This document shows, piece by piece, positions 27,087 to 34,777 of a stretch of DNA of 64,000 nt (position 1 is its first letter; each line of letters starts with the position of its first letter). The notes under the pieces were generated by a model. That model saw nothing but the letters and a program-made list of their open reading frames with translations. It ran no database searches and had not been told where the DNA came from. Source of the DNA: Chitinophaga lutea (GTDB taxonomy: Bacteria; Bacteroidota; Bacteroidia; Chitinophagales; Chitinophagaceae); NCBI RefSeq assembly GCF_003813775.1, contig NZ_RPDH01000001.1, positions 682,001 through 746,000 of the forward strand. Direction: 5' to 3'. Made by a program: the position numbers and the translations under genes.

Positions 27087-27098
27087 GGACAAATGTCC
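27087..27098. promoter_or_regulatory. Candidate Crp/Fnr-type operator in the divergent promoter region
   Basis: GGACA (27087-27091), AA, TGTCC (27094-27098): an inverted repeat 15 bp upstream of the Crp-like ATG and 56 bp upstream of the HAD gene. Spacing is shorter than a classical FNR box, so this is a positional inference. Confidence 0.35.
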
Positions 27099-27153
27099 TT
27101 TTCTACAATGATTTTAACGCCGATTTTCGCGTTGCAAAAGGTACAAAAAAGCC

Positions 27154-27849
27154 ATGAACGACAAAATTAAAATCATCGCCTTCGATGCGGACGACACCCT
27201 GTGGGTCAACGAACCTTACTTCCAGGAAACGGAAAAAGCGTTCTGCGCCCTGCTGGAAGACTATCTTCCCCACCACTCCGTATCGCAGGAGCTGTATAAA
27301 ACCGAAATGACCAACCTGCACCTGTATGGGTACGGCGTGAAAGGATTCATGCTCTGCATGATCGAAACCATTCACCGCGTTACACAGGGCACGGCGAACC
27401 TCAGGCTGGTGGAAGAAGCCATCCGTCTCGGACAGGAACTGCTGCAAAAACCCATCGAGCTGCTCGACGGTGTGGAAGAAGTGCTCGGCGCCCTGAAAGG
27501 CAAATACCGCCTGGTGATGGCCACCAAAGGCGATCTGCTCGACCAGGAAAGGAAACTGAAAAAATCGGGGCTGCAGCATTATTTCCATCATATCGAAATC
27601 ATGTCGGACAAACAGGTGGCGGATTACCGCAAGCTGCTCAAGCACCTCGACTGTGCCCCGGAAAACTTCCTCATGCTGGGCAATTCCATCAAATCGGATG
27701 TGCTGCCCGTACTCGAGTTGAACAGCCATGCCGCGCATATCCCCTATCATACCACCTGGGTACACGAAGTACATGAACATCGGCTGGAACACCCGAATTT
27801 CCTCGAACTGGAAAGGATCTCCGACATTTTAAACCATCTCGGCACATGA
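27154..27849 (+). CDS. HAD-superfamily phosphatase
   Basis: A 231-residue soluble haloacid-dehalogenase-type hydrolase. The catalytic motif I is IIAFDADDTLW near residue 10 (both Asp present). Motif II is MATKGDLLDQ, and motifs III/IV include the region ENFLMLGNSIKSDV, with KSDV and GNS fitting the acidic Mg-binding end. The helical cap lies between about 25 and 90. Substrate cannot be predicted; close relatives are phosphoglycolate- or nucleotide-phosphatase-like. The stop codon overlaps the start of the acetyltransferase gene by 4 bp (ATGA), so the two are translated together. Confidence 0.88.
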   Translation: MNDKIKIIAFDADDTLWVNEPYFQETEKAFCALLEDYLPHHSVSQELYKTEMTNLHLYGYGVKGFMLCMIETIHRVTQGTANLRLVEEAIRLGQELLQKPIELLDGVEEVLGALKGKYRLVMATKGDLLDQERKLKKSGLQHYFHHIEIMSDKQVADYRKLLKHLDCAPENFLMLGNSIKSDVLPVLELNSHAAHIPYHTTWVHEVHEHRLEHPNFLELERISDILNHLGT

Positions 27850-28472
27850 AACGGGAAATAAACATCGCTGTCTGGGAACGCGCCGACCAGTTCCGGTTTT
27901 TCTCTTCATTCACCGAACCGTTTTTCGGCGTCACCGTGCGGATCGACTGTACGCAGGCCTACCGCTACGCTAAGGAAAACAACCTTTCTTTTTTCCTCGT
28001 ATACCTGTACCAGGCGCTGAAAGCGGCCAACCGGACGGAAGCGTTCCGGTACCGCATCACGGACGGGAGGGTATTCCTGTTCGACCAGGTGCACGCTTCG
28101 CCCACCATCAACCGGCCGAACGGCACCTTCGGGTTTGCCTATATGGACTTCCATGAGGGTGAGGCGGAGTTTTACGCAGCGGCGCAACAGGAGATCGATG
28201 CGGTGCAGCAAAGCACTGGCCTGATACCGGCCGTGGCGGGGGAAAACGTCATCCATTTCTCCGCCGTTCCATGGCTCGATTTCACCAGCCTCTCCCATGC
28301 GCGCAACTACCATTTCCCCGACAGCTGCCCTAAAATATCGTTCGGCAAAGTGACGGAAGAAAACGGCGTTAAGACGATGCCCGTTTCCGTGCATGTGCAC
28401 CATGCGCTGGCAGACGGGTTCCATGTGGGGCAGTTTGTGGAGACGTTCCAGGAAGGGATGAAAGGGCTCTGA
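27846..28472 (+). CDS. Chloramphenicol-acetyltransferase-like protein (type A CAT fold)
   Basis: A 208-residue acetyl-CoA-dependent O-acetyltransferase of the classical trimeric CAT family. The catalytic histidine and structural aspartate are in VHVHHALADGFHVGQFVE near residue 186, which matches the HHxxxDGFH motif. Upstream, SAVPWLDFTSLSHARNY corresponds to the family's IPWxxFTxF strand, and FFLVYLYQALKAANR and FRYRI are also typical. Active-site residues are intact. Chloramphenicol as the true substrate is unproven, since many Bacteroidota chromosomes carry such genes next to metabolic genes. Overlap by 4 bp with the HAD gene suggests a joint function, for example modification or repair of a small molecule. 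Confidence 0.85.
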   Translation: MKREINIAVWERADQFRFFSSFTEPFFGVTVRIDCTQAYRYAKENNLSFFLVYLYQALKAANRTEAFRYRITDGRVFLFDQVHASPTINRPNGTFGFAYMDFHEGEAEFYAAAQQEIDAVQQSTGLIPAVAGENVIHFSAVPWLDFTSLSHARNYHFPDSCPKISFGKVTEENGVKTMPVSVHVHHALADGFHVGQFVETFQEGMKGL

Positions 28473-28539
28473 AAATAATTTGTCCCCGTTGGGCGCCGCC
28501 GGTCGTTATTGTTACAAACCACCCGAAAAAAGTAACAAT

Positions 28540-29619
28540 ATGACCACATTTTTTGACCCACTGACAGCCGGCAGCATCACCTTGCAAAACCGTATCATCA
28601 TGGCCCCCATGACCCGCGGAAGGGCGGACGACGACGGTAACCAGGCGCACATTGCTGCTGAATATTATGCGCAGCGCGCTTCAGCCGGACTGATCATCTC
28701 GGAAGCCGTGAATATTTCGCCGTTGACGAAAGCCAACGACAATACGCCGGGCATTTATACGCTGGCACAGATCGACAGCTGGAAAGCAGTAACCAGCGCC
28801 GTTCATGAAAAAGGCGGTAAAATCTTCATGCAGCTTTATCACACCGGGCGCCTCTCGCTCCCCGAGATGCTGCCCGGCGGCGCACAGCCTGTTTCCGCCA
28901 GTGCCGTTACCGCCAAATGGCAGAACTTTACCCGGTCCGGTTTAAAAGACCTGGTCATGCCCACCGCACTGACCACCGACGGCATCCGGCAAACCATCCG
29001 TGATTTTGCCACGGCCGCCGGGAATGCCATTTCAGCAGGCTTCGACGGTGTAGAGCTGCACGCGGCGTACGGTTATCTCATCCACCAGTTTTTAGGCACC
29101 AACTCCAACATCCGCACCGACGAATACGGCGGCAGCCTGGAAAACCGCGCGCGGTTCCTGTTTGAAACCCTCGACGCTGTTGCTTCCGTTATCGGTGCAG
29201 GCAGAACAGGCATCCGGCTTTCGCCGGGCGTGCCCCTTCACGACATGGAAGAAAACGATGCGGCCACCCTCTACCCCTACCTGGCAGACGCACTGAGCAG
29301 TCGCCACCTCGCTTACCTGCACGTTGCGCTGGGCCCCGTGCCCGCTACGGATGTGGACTGGCATCAGCTGCTGCGACCAGCCTACCGCGGCGTGTATTTC
29401 GCTAACGGAGGTTTCACCAAATCATCTGGCGAAGCACTGCTGGCCGCCAATGGGGCGGACGCCATCGTGTACGGTAAACTGTTCCTGGCCAATCCTGATC
29501 TGCCGGAAAGGTTCAGGCAGGATGCCGTGTTGAATGTGCCCAACCCCACCACTTTTTACACACCCGGCGAAGTTGGATACACCGACTATCCCCGGATGGA
29601 GCAGGTGGTTACCGCATAG
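28540..29619 (+). CDS. Old yellow enzyme-family flavin reductase (alkene reductase)
   Basis: A 359-residue FMN-dependent NAD(P)H:enone oxidoreductase. It has the family start FDPLTAGSITLQNRIIMAPM and the FMN-binding and barrel motifs FMQLYHTGR, ELHAAYGYLIHQFL near residue 180, DEYGGSLENRARFL and the C-terminal phosphate-binding VYGKLFLANPDLPERF. The usual substrate-anchoring pair is His/Asn or His/His (HxxN or HxxH); here it reads HAAY, so the second position is Tyr, which is unusual. The general acid tyrosine two residues on is kept. I chose ATG 28540 since the upstream extension is not like the family. It follows the CAT-like gene by 67 bp and is ended by the terminator at 29628-29664. Confidence 0.9.
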   Translation: MTTFFDPLTAGSITLQNRIIMAPMTRGRADDDGNQAHIAAEYYAQRASAGLIISEAVNISPLTKANDNTPGIYTLAQIDSWKAVTSAVHEKGGKIFMQLYHTGRLSLPEMLPGGAQPVSASAVTAKWQNFTRSGLKDLVMPTALTTDGIRQTIRDFATAAGNAISAGFDGVELHAAYGYLIHQFLGTNSNIRTDEYGGSLENRARFLFETLDAVASVIGAGRTGIRLSPGVPLHDMEENDAATLYPYLADALSSRHLAYLHVALGPVPATDVDWHQLLRPAYRGVYFANGGFTKSSGEALLAANGADAIVYGKLFLANPDLPERFRQDAVLNVPNPTTFYTPGEVGYTDYPRMEQVVTA

Positions 29620-29627
29620 GCAGGCGT

Positions 29628-29664
29628 AAAGGGGAAGCCAGCTTATTCAGCCGGCTTCCCCTTT
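29628..29664 (+). terminator. Terminator of the HAD-CAT-OYE gene set
   Basis: AAAGGGGAAGCC (29628-29639) and GGCTTCCCCTTT (29653-29664) form a perfect 12-bp stem with a 13-nt loop. It ends in a CTTTG tract right after the OYE gene. Confidence 0.85.
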
Positions 29665-29718
29665 GTTACATCGGGCGCTAATATTCGCTATATTGCAACA
29701 GCTACCGCAAAAAGGGAT

Positions 29719-30633
29719 ATGTACTTTACCAGCCTGCCCGATCATACGCAGCCGGGGTTTGATGAGGAACTGCATTTCAGCAGGTTCAGGAAACACAACA
29801 TCATCTTCAACGCCGCCGGCACTGAAAGCCATTGTGACGACCACGTGGGCTGCCTTTCCTTTAAAACGGTATTGGAAGGGGAAGAATGGTACGGGATCGA
29901 TCGGCACCGGCTGGCTATCAGGCCCGGACAGTTCCTCATCCTGAATGACGAACAACATTATTCCTGCCGCGTCGACAAAGGCGTACACGTAAAAATCCTG
30001 TCGGTTTTCTTCCAGCAGGAATTCGCTTCATCCGTACTGCATGACGCACTGCACCGCGAAGATGCCCTGCTAGATGATCCTTTCCATCCCGGCACAACAA
30101 GGCCCGAGTTTTTCCAGGCGCTCAATGCCGTTACGCCGGAACTGCAGTTGCAATTGTCGCGGCTACTCGGCGCGCTGGACAACCAGGGGTATAACAGGAC
30201 GATGACGGATGAATACCTCGTTTTCCTGCTGCATTACCTTCTCCGCACCCACCGGTCGGATATAAAACGGGTGGGCGATGTACATGCGCTGAAGGCCATT
30301 ACGCGCACCGAGGTGTACAAACGGTTATGCATCGCCAAAGACCTGCTGCATTCTTCCTACACGGACAATCCCGACCTGGAGGCACTCAGCCGTGCCGCCT
30401 GTTTATCCGTGCCGCAACTGGTGAGGCAATTTAAAGCCGTGTTCCGCACCACGCCGCACCAGTACCTGATCCGCATCAGGCTTCACCACGCCGCCGAGCT
30501 CCTGCAACATACCGGCGCACCTGTGCAGGAGATCGCCTGGCAAACGGGATTTGAAGATGCCAGCGCATTCAGCCGCGCATTCAAATCCATGTTCGGCGTT
30601 CAGCCCATGAACTATAGAAAGCTGAAAGGCTAA
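29719..30633 (+). CDS. AraC-family transcriptional regulator
   Basis: A 304-residue DNA-binding protein. The N-terminal 200 residues form a cupin-like ligand-sensing domain (GCLSFKTVLEGEEWYGIDRH, IRPGQFLILNDEQHYSC). The C-terminal 100 residues are the AraC double helix-turn-helix (LEALSRAACLSVPQLVRQFK, VQEIAWQTGFEDASAFSRAF, FGVQPMNYRKLK). An A/G-rich AAAAAGGG precedes the ATG. It follows the OYE terminator and is directly followed by an esterase gene, so its targets may include either neighbour. The ligand is not recognisable. Confidence 0.9.
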   Translation: MYFTSLPDHTQPGFDEELHFSRFRKHNIIFNAAGTESHCDDHVGCLSFKTVLEGEEWYGIDRHRLAIRPGQFLILNDEQHYSCRVDKGVHVKILSVFFQQEFASSVLHDALHREDALLDDPFHPGTTRPEFFQALNAVTPELQLQLSRLLGALDNQGYNRTMTDEYLVFLLHYLLRTHRSDIKRVGDVHALKAITRTEVYKRLCIAKDLLHSSYTDNPDLEALSRAACLSVPQLVRQFKAVFRTTPHQYLIRIRLHHAAELLQHTGAPVQEIAWQTGFEDASAFSRAFKSMFGVQPMNYRKLKG

Positions 30634-30706
30634 ATTGAGCATTTTTGCACATGCCCTTCCTGCATGCCGTGCTAATTTCGGCACGTACATCAAATCAACA
30701 CCTTCA

Positions 30707-31636
30707 TTGAAAACGATTTTCATTACTGCCCTGCTGGCTGCCGCAGGTTATGTTGCTCAGGCCCAGGAAGAAATACCTTTATACGGTTCTGTCATTCCCA
30801 ACTCAAAACCTGCGCCTCCGGGCTATGTGGAGCATATAGACAGCACCGGTCTTACGCGAAACGTCACCCGCCCCACCCTCACGGTGTACCGGCCCGATAA
30901 AACCAAGGCTACCGGTACGGCTGTGATCATTTGTCCGGGTGGCGGTTACGCCGTGCTGCCCACGGCGCAGAGAAATATCCAGGCAGCCAAAGCATTTACC
31001 GATATGGGGATTACCGCCTTCATACTGAAATACCGCATGCCCAACGATGCGGTGATGGTCGACAAAACCATCGGCCCGTTGCAGGACGGGCAAACGGCCC
31101 TGCTGATAATACGCAAACGCGCCGCAGAATGGGGTATCGACCCGCATAAGATCGGATTCGTCGGTTTTTCCGCAGGCGGGCACCTGGCTTCCACGGTGGG
31201 CACGCAGTTCAACAGGCCCGTCATTGAGAACCCGGAGCAGATCAGCCTTCGTCCTGATTTTATGGTATTGGTGTACCCGGTGCTGCTTTTCGACCCGGCC
31301 ATCCCCAGCGGCGTGCGCGAGCGACTGATCGGCACGGCCCCTTCAAAAGCCATACTGGATCTGTACAGCAGCGAAAAACAGGTAACTGCCGCTACCCCCC
31401 CGAGCTACCTGGTACATGCGGCGGATGATGATGTGGTGCCGGTAAAAAACTGTCTTGTTTTCTTTGATGCGCTGGTGAACGCCAAAGTGAAGGCATCCAT
31501 GCATATTTATCAGGCCGGCGGCCATGGCTTCGGCGTGGAGAACCCGGACAACAAAGACAACTGGCCACATTCATGCAGGAACTGGCTGACGGAAAACGGG
31601 CTTCTGGAAAGCGCCTCTTCGCAGTTGGTGAAGTAA
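30707..31636 (+). CDS. Exported alpha/beta-hydrolase (acetylxylan-esterase-like)
   Basis: A 309-residue secreted esterase of the BD-FAE/acetyl-xylan-esterase-like group. The nucleophile elbow is IGFVGFSAGGHLAS, the oxyanion strand is AVIICPGGGYAVLP, the acid is in SYLVHAADDDVVP and the histidine in YQAGGHGFG, giving a complete Ser-Asp-His triad. No ATG precedes the signal peptide in this frame; a TTG at 30707 gives MKTIFITALLAAAGYVAQAQ, a good Sec signal, so I used it. A TTG at 30635 would add 24 residues with no signal-like character. It probably deacylates a sugar or aromatic ester in the periplasm; a specific polysaccharide cannot be named. Confidence 0.82.
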   Translation: MKTIFITALLAAAGYVAQAQEEIPLYGSVIPNSKPAPPGYVEHIDSTGLTRNVTRPTLTVYRPDKTKATGTAVIICPGGGYAVLPTAQRNIQAAKAFTDMGITAFILKYRMPNDAVMVDKTIGPLQDGQTALLIIRKRAAEWGIDPHKIGFVGFSAGGHLASTVGTQFNRPVIENPEQISLRPDFMVLVYPVLLFDPAIPSGVRERLIGTAPSKAILDLYSSEKQVTAATPPSYLVHAADDDVVPVKNCLVFFDALVNAKVKASMHIYQAGGHGFGVENPDNKDNWPHSCRNWLTENGLLESASSQLVK

Positions 31637-31650
31637 GCCCGGAAAGATGC

Positions 31651-31810
31651 GTTGATCAATTGTGGAGGTATGCAGCGAAGGATGAACATGCCATCAGCCT
31701 GTCCGGTTAACTACTCACGCCGCTGATGAAGTTGATCAATTACGAAGGTACGCAGCGAAGGATAAACACGCAGTCTGCCCGATCGGTTCATTACACCAGT
31801 CCACCGATAA
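31651..31810. repeat. 80-bp tandem duplication covering the 3' end of the TPR regulator gene
   Basis: Copies at 31651-31730 and 31731-31810 start with the same GTTGATCAAT and are about 70 percent identical by eye. The second includes the last codons of the regulator gene (stop at 31791-31793). On the minus strand the first copy still encodes a relic of that end, reading roughly FISGVSS-stop against the real FIGGLV-stop. It lies between two converging genes, and no terminator hairpin was seen here. Confidence 0.7.
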
Positions 31811-33719
31811 ACTGATCGAGGTTGTCATCTTTTTGCAAACCAAGCTTCTGTTTGAGGCGGTAACGCGCCATGCGGATGCTTTTCGGTTCCACGGCGAGGC
31901 GGCCGGCGATCTCTTTGGTGGAGAGCCCCATTAATATATAGGAGCAATATTTGAGATCGAGGCGGGTGAGGGTGTTGCCGGATTTTTCCTGCAAACGGGT
32001 AAAGAATTCGGGATGAATACCCGCGAAATCGGCTTTGAGACTTTCAAAATCATCGTCCTGCCGGCGGTTTTCCGTGATAATACGGTCCATTTGCCGCAGC
32101 GGGGGGTATTGCCGTGCGTGTTCGGTGATTTTCTTTTGCAGCGCCTGCAGCAGTTCATTCTTCTCTTCCACCTGCAGCGTGCCGGCCAGCAGCTCTTTCT
32201 GCAGCCGCTCCTGCCTTTCCTGCAACAGGAGTTGCTCCGCCTGGAGGCGCGCCGCTTCTTCCTCACGGAGATTGGCCTGCAGCAGGGCTTCCTGCTTTTC
32301 CATTTCCAGCCTTTTGGCTTCCGCCGCCTGTAGTTGCGACTGCCAATGCGCGTCGTCCTTCTCCCGGGCCAACAACTCCTGTTGCCTCCGAGCCGCCTTC
32401 AGCCTGAAATGATATGCGCGGAAAATAAACACCAGCGCCACCAGTGCCGCAATGATGAGGTACCCGTAAATAAAGTTGAGCTTGCGGTTAAAGGCGGCCC
32501 GCTCCTGTAAGGCCAGCAGCGCCTGCTCCTGTTTTTCGGACTGGTACTGGGCTTCCAGTTTCTTCGAAATGGCCATCTTTTCCGCATCGAAAAAGGCCTC
32601 GTAATGCCGCACGTAATCTTTATAATACCGCAGTGCCTTCACGGGGTCGCCGGCACGTTCGGCTACGTTCGACAGGCCGCGGAACATCCGGGCCCTGGTG
32701 ATATTACCGCTGGAAGAGTCGGTTTCCAGTTCGGCCAGGGCGGTCAACAAAATCTTTTCGGCCGCATCGTACCGCCCTTCCCGGATCTCGTATTCGCTGA
32801 GAATGCCGTAACAATTGGCGATCACGTCCGGGTAACGAAGCTCCCGGGCCAGTTGCAGGGCTATGTTGATATATCTCTCCGCACTGTCGCGATACGCGGG
32901 CGGAAAATATTCGAAATACAAATTCCCGTTGTTCAACGCCACTACTGCTGCGGTATTCCTGAAAATGAGGCGGCCCTTTTCTTTCTCCGCTACCGCCAGC
33001 GCCAGGCTGTTGTAATGGAGTACGGAATCGAGGAGCACGTGCTGTGCGGTATCTTTCCGGTACCTCGACATAAAATTGCTGCCCATGGCCTGGTAGCTCC
33101 GGCAGATATCGTCCGGGTCGCCGCCCAGCAGTGCGGCTCGCAGCCCCTGCCGCACATATTTATCATACTTCTTTTCGTCTTTCCATTGAAAATAGAGCCC
33201 GGCTATATAATAACAGACCCCGCTTTCCCAACTGTACGCCTCGCCGCCTTCGAGCAGCTTGAGCGCATACAGCAGGCTCTGCATGCTTTTGTCGGATTCG
33301 TCGTTCACATATTCCAGCCAGCCCTTGCGGTACCATACGAACCCCTGGATGTCTTTCCGGGAAGTGCGTTCGGCAAACCACAGGGCACTGTCGATGCTCC
33401 GCTTCGCCGCGGCCACATCATTGGCCTGTATATATAAATAGGTGAGGGTGCCGTAGGTGAACGCACCGTACTGCCCGTCCTTTTCGCGCCTGGACAATAC
33501 CAGCGCCTGCCGTTCTATCCGGATGGCTTCGTGTATATCCTTGTAGTGCAGGGCCCGGGCCAACCGGCCCATGGTCATGATGCGGTTTCCCGTAGTGAGG
33601 TCGGCCGCGTTGAGCGCGCCTCTGAGTGAATCAATCAGAATGGTTTGTGCATGACTGCTGCCGGGCAACAGGTAAATCAAAACAATGAATGCCAAACACA
33701 ATTTGCGGGTGTTTACCAT
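31791..33719 (-). CDS. Membrane-anchored TPR sensor with C-terminal LuxR-like HTH
   Basis: A 642-residue regulator with a signal segment (LAFIVLIYLLPGSSHAQ), a periplasmic run of TPR-like helical repeats (about 30-390), a membrane helix (NFIYGYLIIAALVALVFIFRAY near 400-420), a long charged coiled coil (ARRQQELLAREKDD to about residue 530), and a C-terminal DNA-binding helix-turn-helix (LTRLDLKYCSYILMGLSTKE and IAGRLAVEPKSIRMARYRL). This is the Bacteroidota TPR-HTH one-component layout. It senses something outside or in the periplasm and binds DNA with its tail. Target genes are unknown; it is convergent with the esterase gene and divergent from the three-gene unit at 33935. Confidence 0.85.
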   Translation of the reverse strand: MVNTRKLCLAFIVLIYLLPGSSHAQTILIDSLRGALNAADLTTGNRIMTMGRLARALHYKDIHEAIRIERQALVLSRREKDGQYGAFTYGTLTYLYIQANDVAAAKRSIDSALWFAERTSRKDIQGFVWYRKGWLEYVNDESDKSMQSLLYALKLLEGGEAYSWESGVCYYIAGLYFQWKDEKKYDKYVRQGLRAALLGGDPDDICRSYQAMGSNFMSRYRKDTAQHVLLDSVLHYNSLALAVAEKEKGRLIFRNTAAVVALNNGNLYFEYFPPAYRDSAERYINIALQLARELRYPDVIANCYGILSEYEIREGRYDAAEKILLTALAELETDSSSGNITRARMFRGLSNVAERAGDPVKALRYYKDYVRHYEAFFDAEKMAISKKLEAQYQSEKQEQALLALQERAAFNRKLNFIYGYLIIAALVALVFIFRAYHFRLKAARRQQELLAREKDDAHWQSQLQAAEAKRLEMEKQEALLQANLREEEAARLQAEQLLLQERQERLQKELLAGTLQVEEKNELLQALQKKITEHARQYPPLRQMDRIITENRRQDDDFESLKADFAGIHPEFFTRLQEKSGNTLTRLDLKYCSYILMGLSTKEIAGRLAVEPKSIRMARYRLKQKLGLQKDDNLDQFIGGLV

Positions 33720-33893
33720 GCGGTAAAAATAAGGCTATTCGGTATTCCCTGTTACATATGAACATTCTACATAATACCTAAATACACCCTCCTCAATAGA
33801 TAAGATTTGCCGTAGACACTTTGTAGACGCTCCGTCACTACCACGTAGTAGCTCTGTAGGCGCCCAAAAAAACGAAACGCGGTGGCCGGCCCA

Positions 33894-33901
33894 TAGCTTT
33901 G
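33894..33901 (+). promoter_or_regulatory. -7 promoter element of the 33935-35250 unit
   Basis: TAGCTTTG is a perfect match to the Bacteroidota -7 consensus TAnnTTTG. No good -33 element is present at the expected distance, so the promoter is probably activator dependent. The predicted leader is about 28 nt. Confidence 0.4.
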
Positions 33902-33934
33902 CTTCACATTCCTTATCACACAAAACCGTTTCGT

Positions 33935-34267
33935 ATGACAAACAAAACCATGGCCATCGTTGCCTACATTACCCTGATCGGATGGCTGATTGTTTATTTC
34001 AAGCACAAAGACATGCCGGAAAAAAGCCCGCTCGTGAGCTACCACCTGGGCCAGTCGCTCGGCATCATGATCCTGGGCCTGGCCCTGAGCATCGTCACCG
34101 GCGTCGTGGTGGCTGTTGCGCCCCCGCTGAGCTTCCTGATGTCTATCGCCGGCCTTCTTCCATTGATATTGCTCATTTTCGGCATCATTGCCGCCAATAA
34201 CGAAAGCTGCAGCCCCGTGCCCGGTGTGGGTCGGCTGTTTGAGAACCGTTTCAGCTTTCTCAACTAA
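33935..34267 (+). CDS. Small multi-helix membrane protein (DUF4870/Tic20-like)
   Basis: A 110-residue inner-membrane protein with three to four hydrophobic segments: MAIVAYITLIGWLIVYFKH (about 6-24), SYHLGQSLGIMILGLALSIV (about 35-54), GVVVAVAPPLSFLMSIAGLL and LLIFGIIAANN. The HLGQSLG and late GxxIAANN features match the DUF4870/Tic20-like group, whose biochemical role is unknown. The start ATG 33935 follows the consensus -7 element by about 34 bp. It is 36 bp upstream of the first exported TssD-like gene, so the three genes form a unit. Confidence 0.75.
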   Translation: MTNKTMAIVAYITLIGWLIVYFKHKDMPEKSPLVSYHLGQSLGIMILGLALSIVTGVVVAVAPPLSFLMSIAGLLPLILLIFGIIAANNESCSPVPGVGRLFENRFSFLN

Positions 34268-34303
34268 GCGCTTTCGTTTTTTAACCCACCAAACCCAGAC
34301 CCG

Positions 34304-34777
34304 ATGAAAAGTGGATACATGCTCTTGTGCTGCGCATGGCTCTTCACCATCGCTCCTGCCTGCGCCCTGGCGCAGCAAGGCGATGTGGAGATCACCCTCG
34401 TGCTGAAAAAAACCGGCAGTACCGACAGTAGCCGGTACAACGTGCAGGGATACTCGTTCCAAACCGACGGGCCTACGTCCGGCGCCTACCGCGCCGGTAT
34501 CCGGCAGAATCTCTCCATCGAACTGGCAGACATCATGGACGAGCAGCTCCTGCAATGGACCGGCAAAAGCGCCATTGCCCTCGACGGCCGGCTCGTGGCA
34601 AAAAATATCCGCACGGGCCGCATCGTAGCGGAAGCCGTTTTCCGGAAAGCCCACCTGCAGGAAGCGACGGAAGTGTTCTATGCAGGCGAAGACGGACAGG
34701 CGGAACACAAAGCCTCCATCGTCATCAGCCCGGGCACCCTGGAACTGAATCGTGTACCGGTAAAAATGCATCCATGA
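34304..34777 (+). CDS. Exported TssD/Hcp-like beta-barrel protein, copy 1
   Basis: A 157-residue protein with a Sec signal peptide (MKSGYMLLCCAWLFTIAPACALAQ). The mature part follows the pattern of Bacteroidota TssD (the Hcp tube protein of type VI secretion): a first strand with YNVQGYSF, a G/R-rich turn, NLSIELADIMDEQLLQW, the DGR loop (ALDGRL), a cross strand EAVFRKAHLQEATEVFY and the closing ASIVISPGTLEL. TssD itself has no signal peptide. I have not run a profile search, so the relation is by eye. The last 4 bp overlap the next gene. Function could be a secreted ring or tube, or an adhesive protein; no type VI genes are in the window. Confidence 0.5.
   Translation: MKSGYMLLCCAWLFTIAPACALAQQGDVEITLVLKKTGSTDSSRYNVQGYSFQTDGPTSGAYRAGIRQNLSIELADIMDEQLLQWTGKSAIALDGRLVAKNIRTGRIVAEAVFRKAHLQEATEVFYAGEDGQAEHKASIVISPGTLELNRVPVKMHP

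Noticed and set aside
31651..31810. CRISPR array
   Set aside because: Only two copies of an 80-bp unit with scattered mismatches, no uniform spacers, and one copy lies in a coding end.
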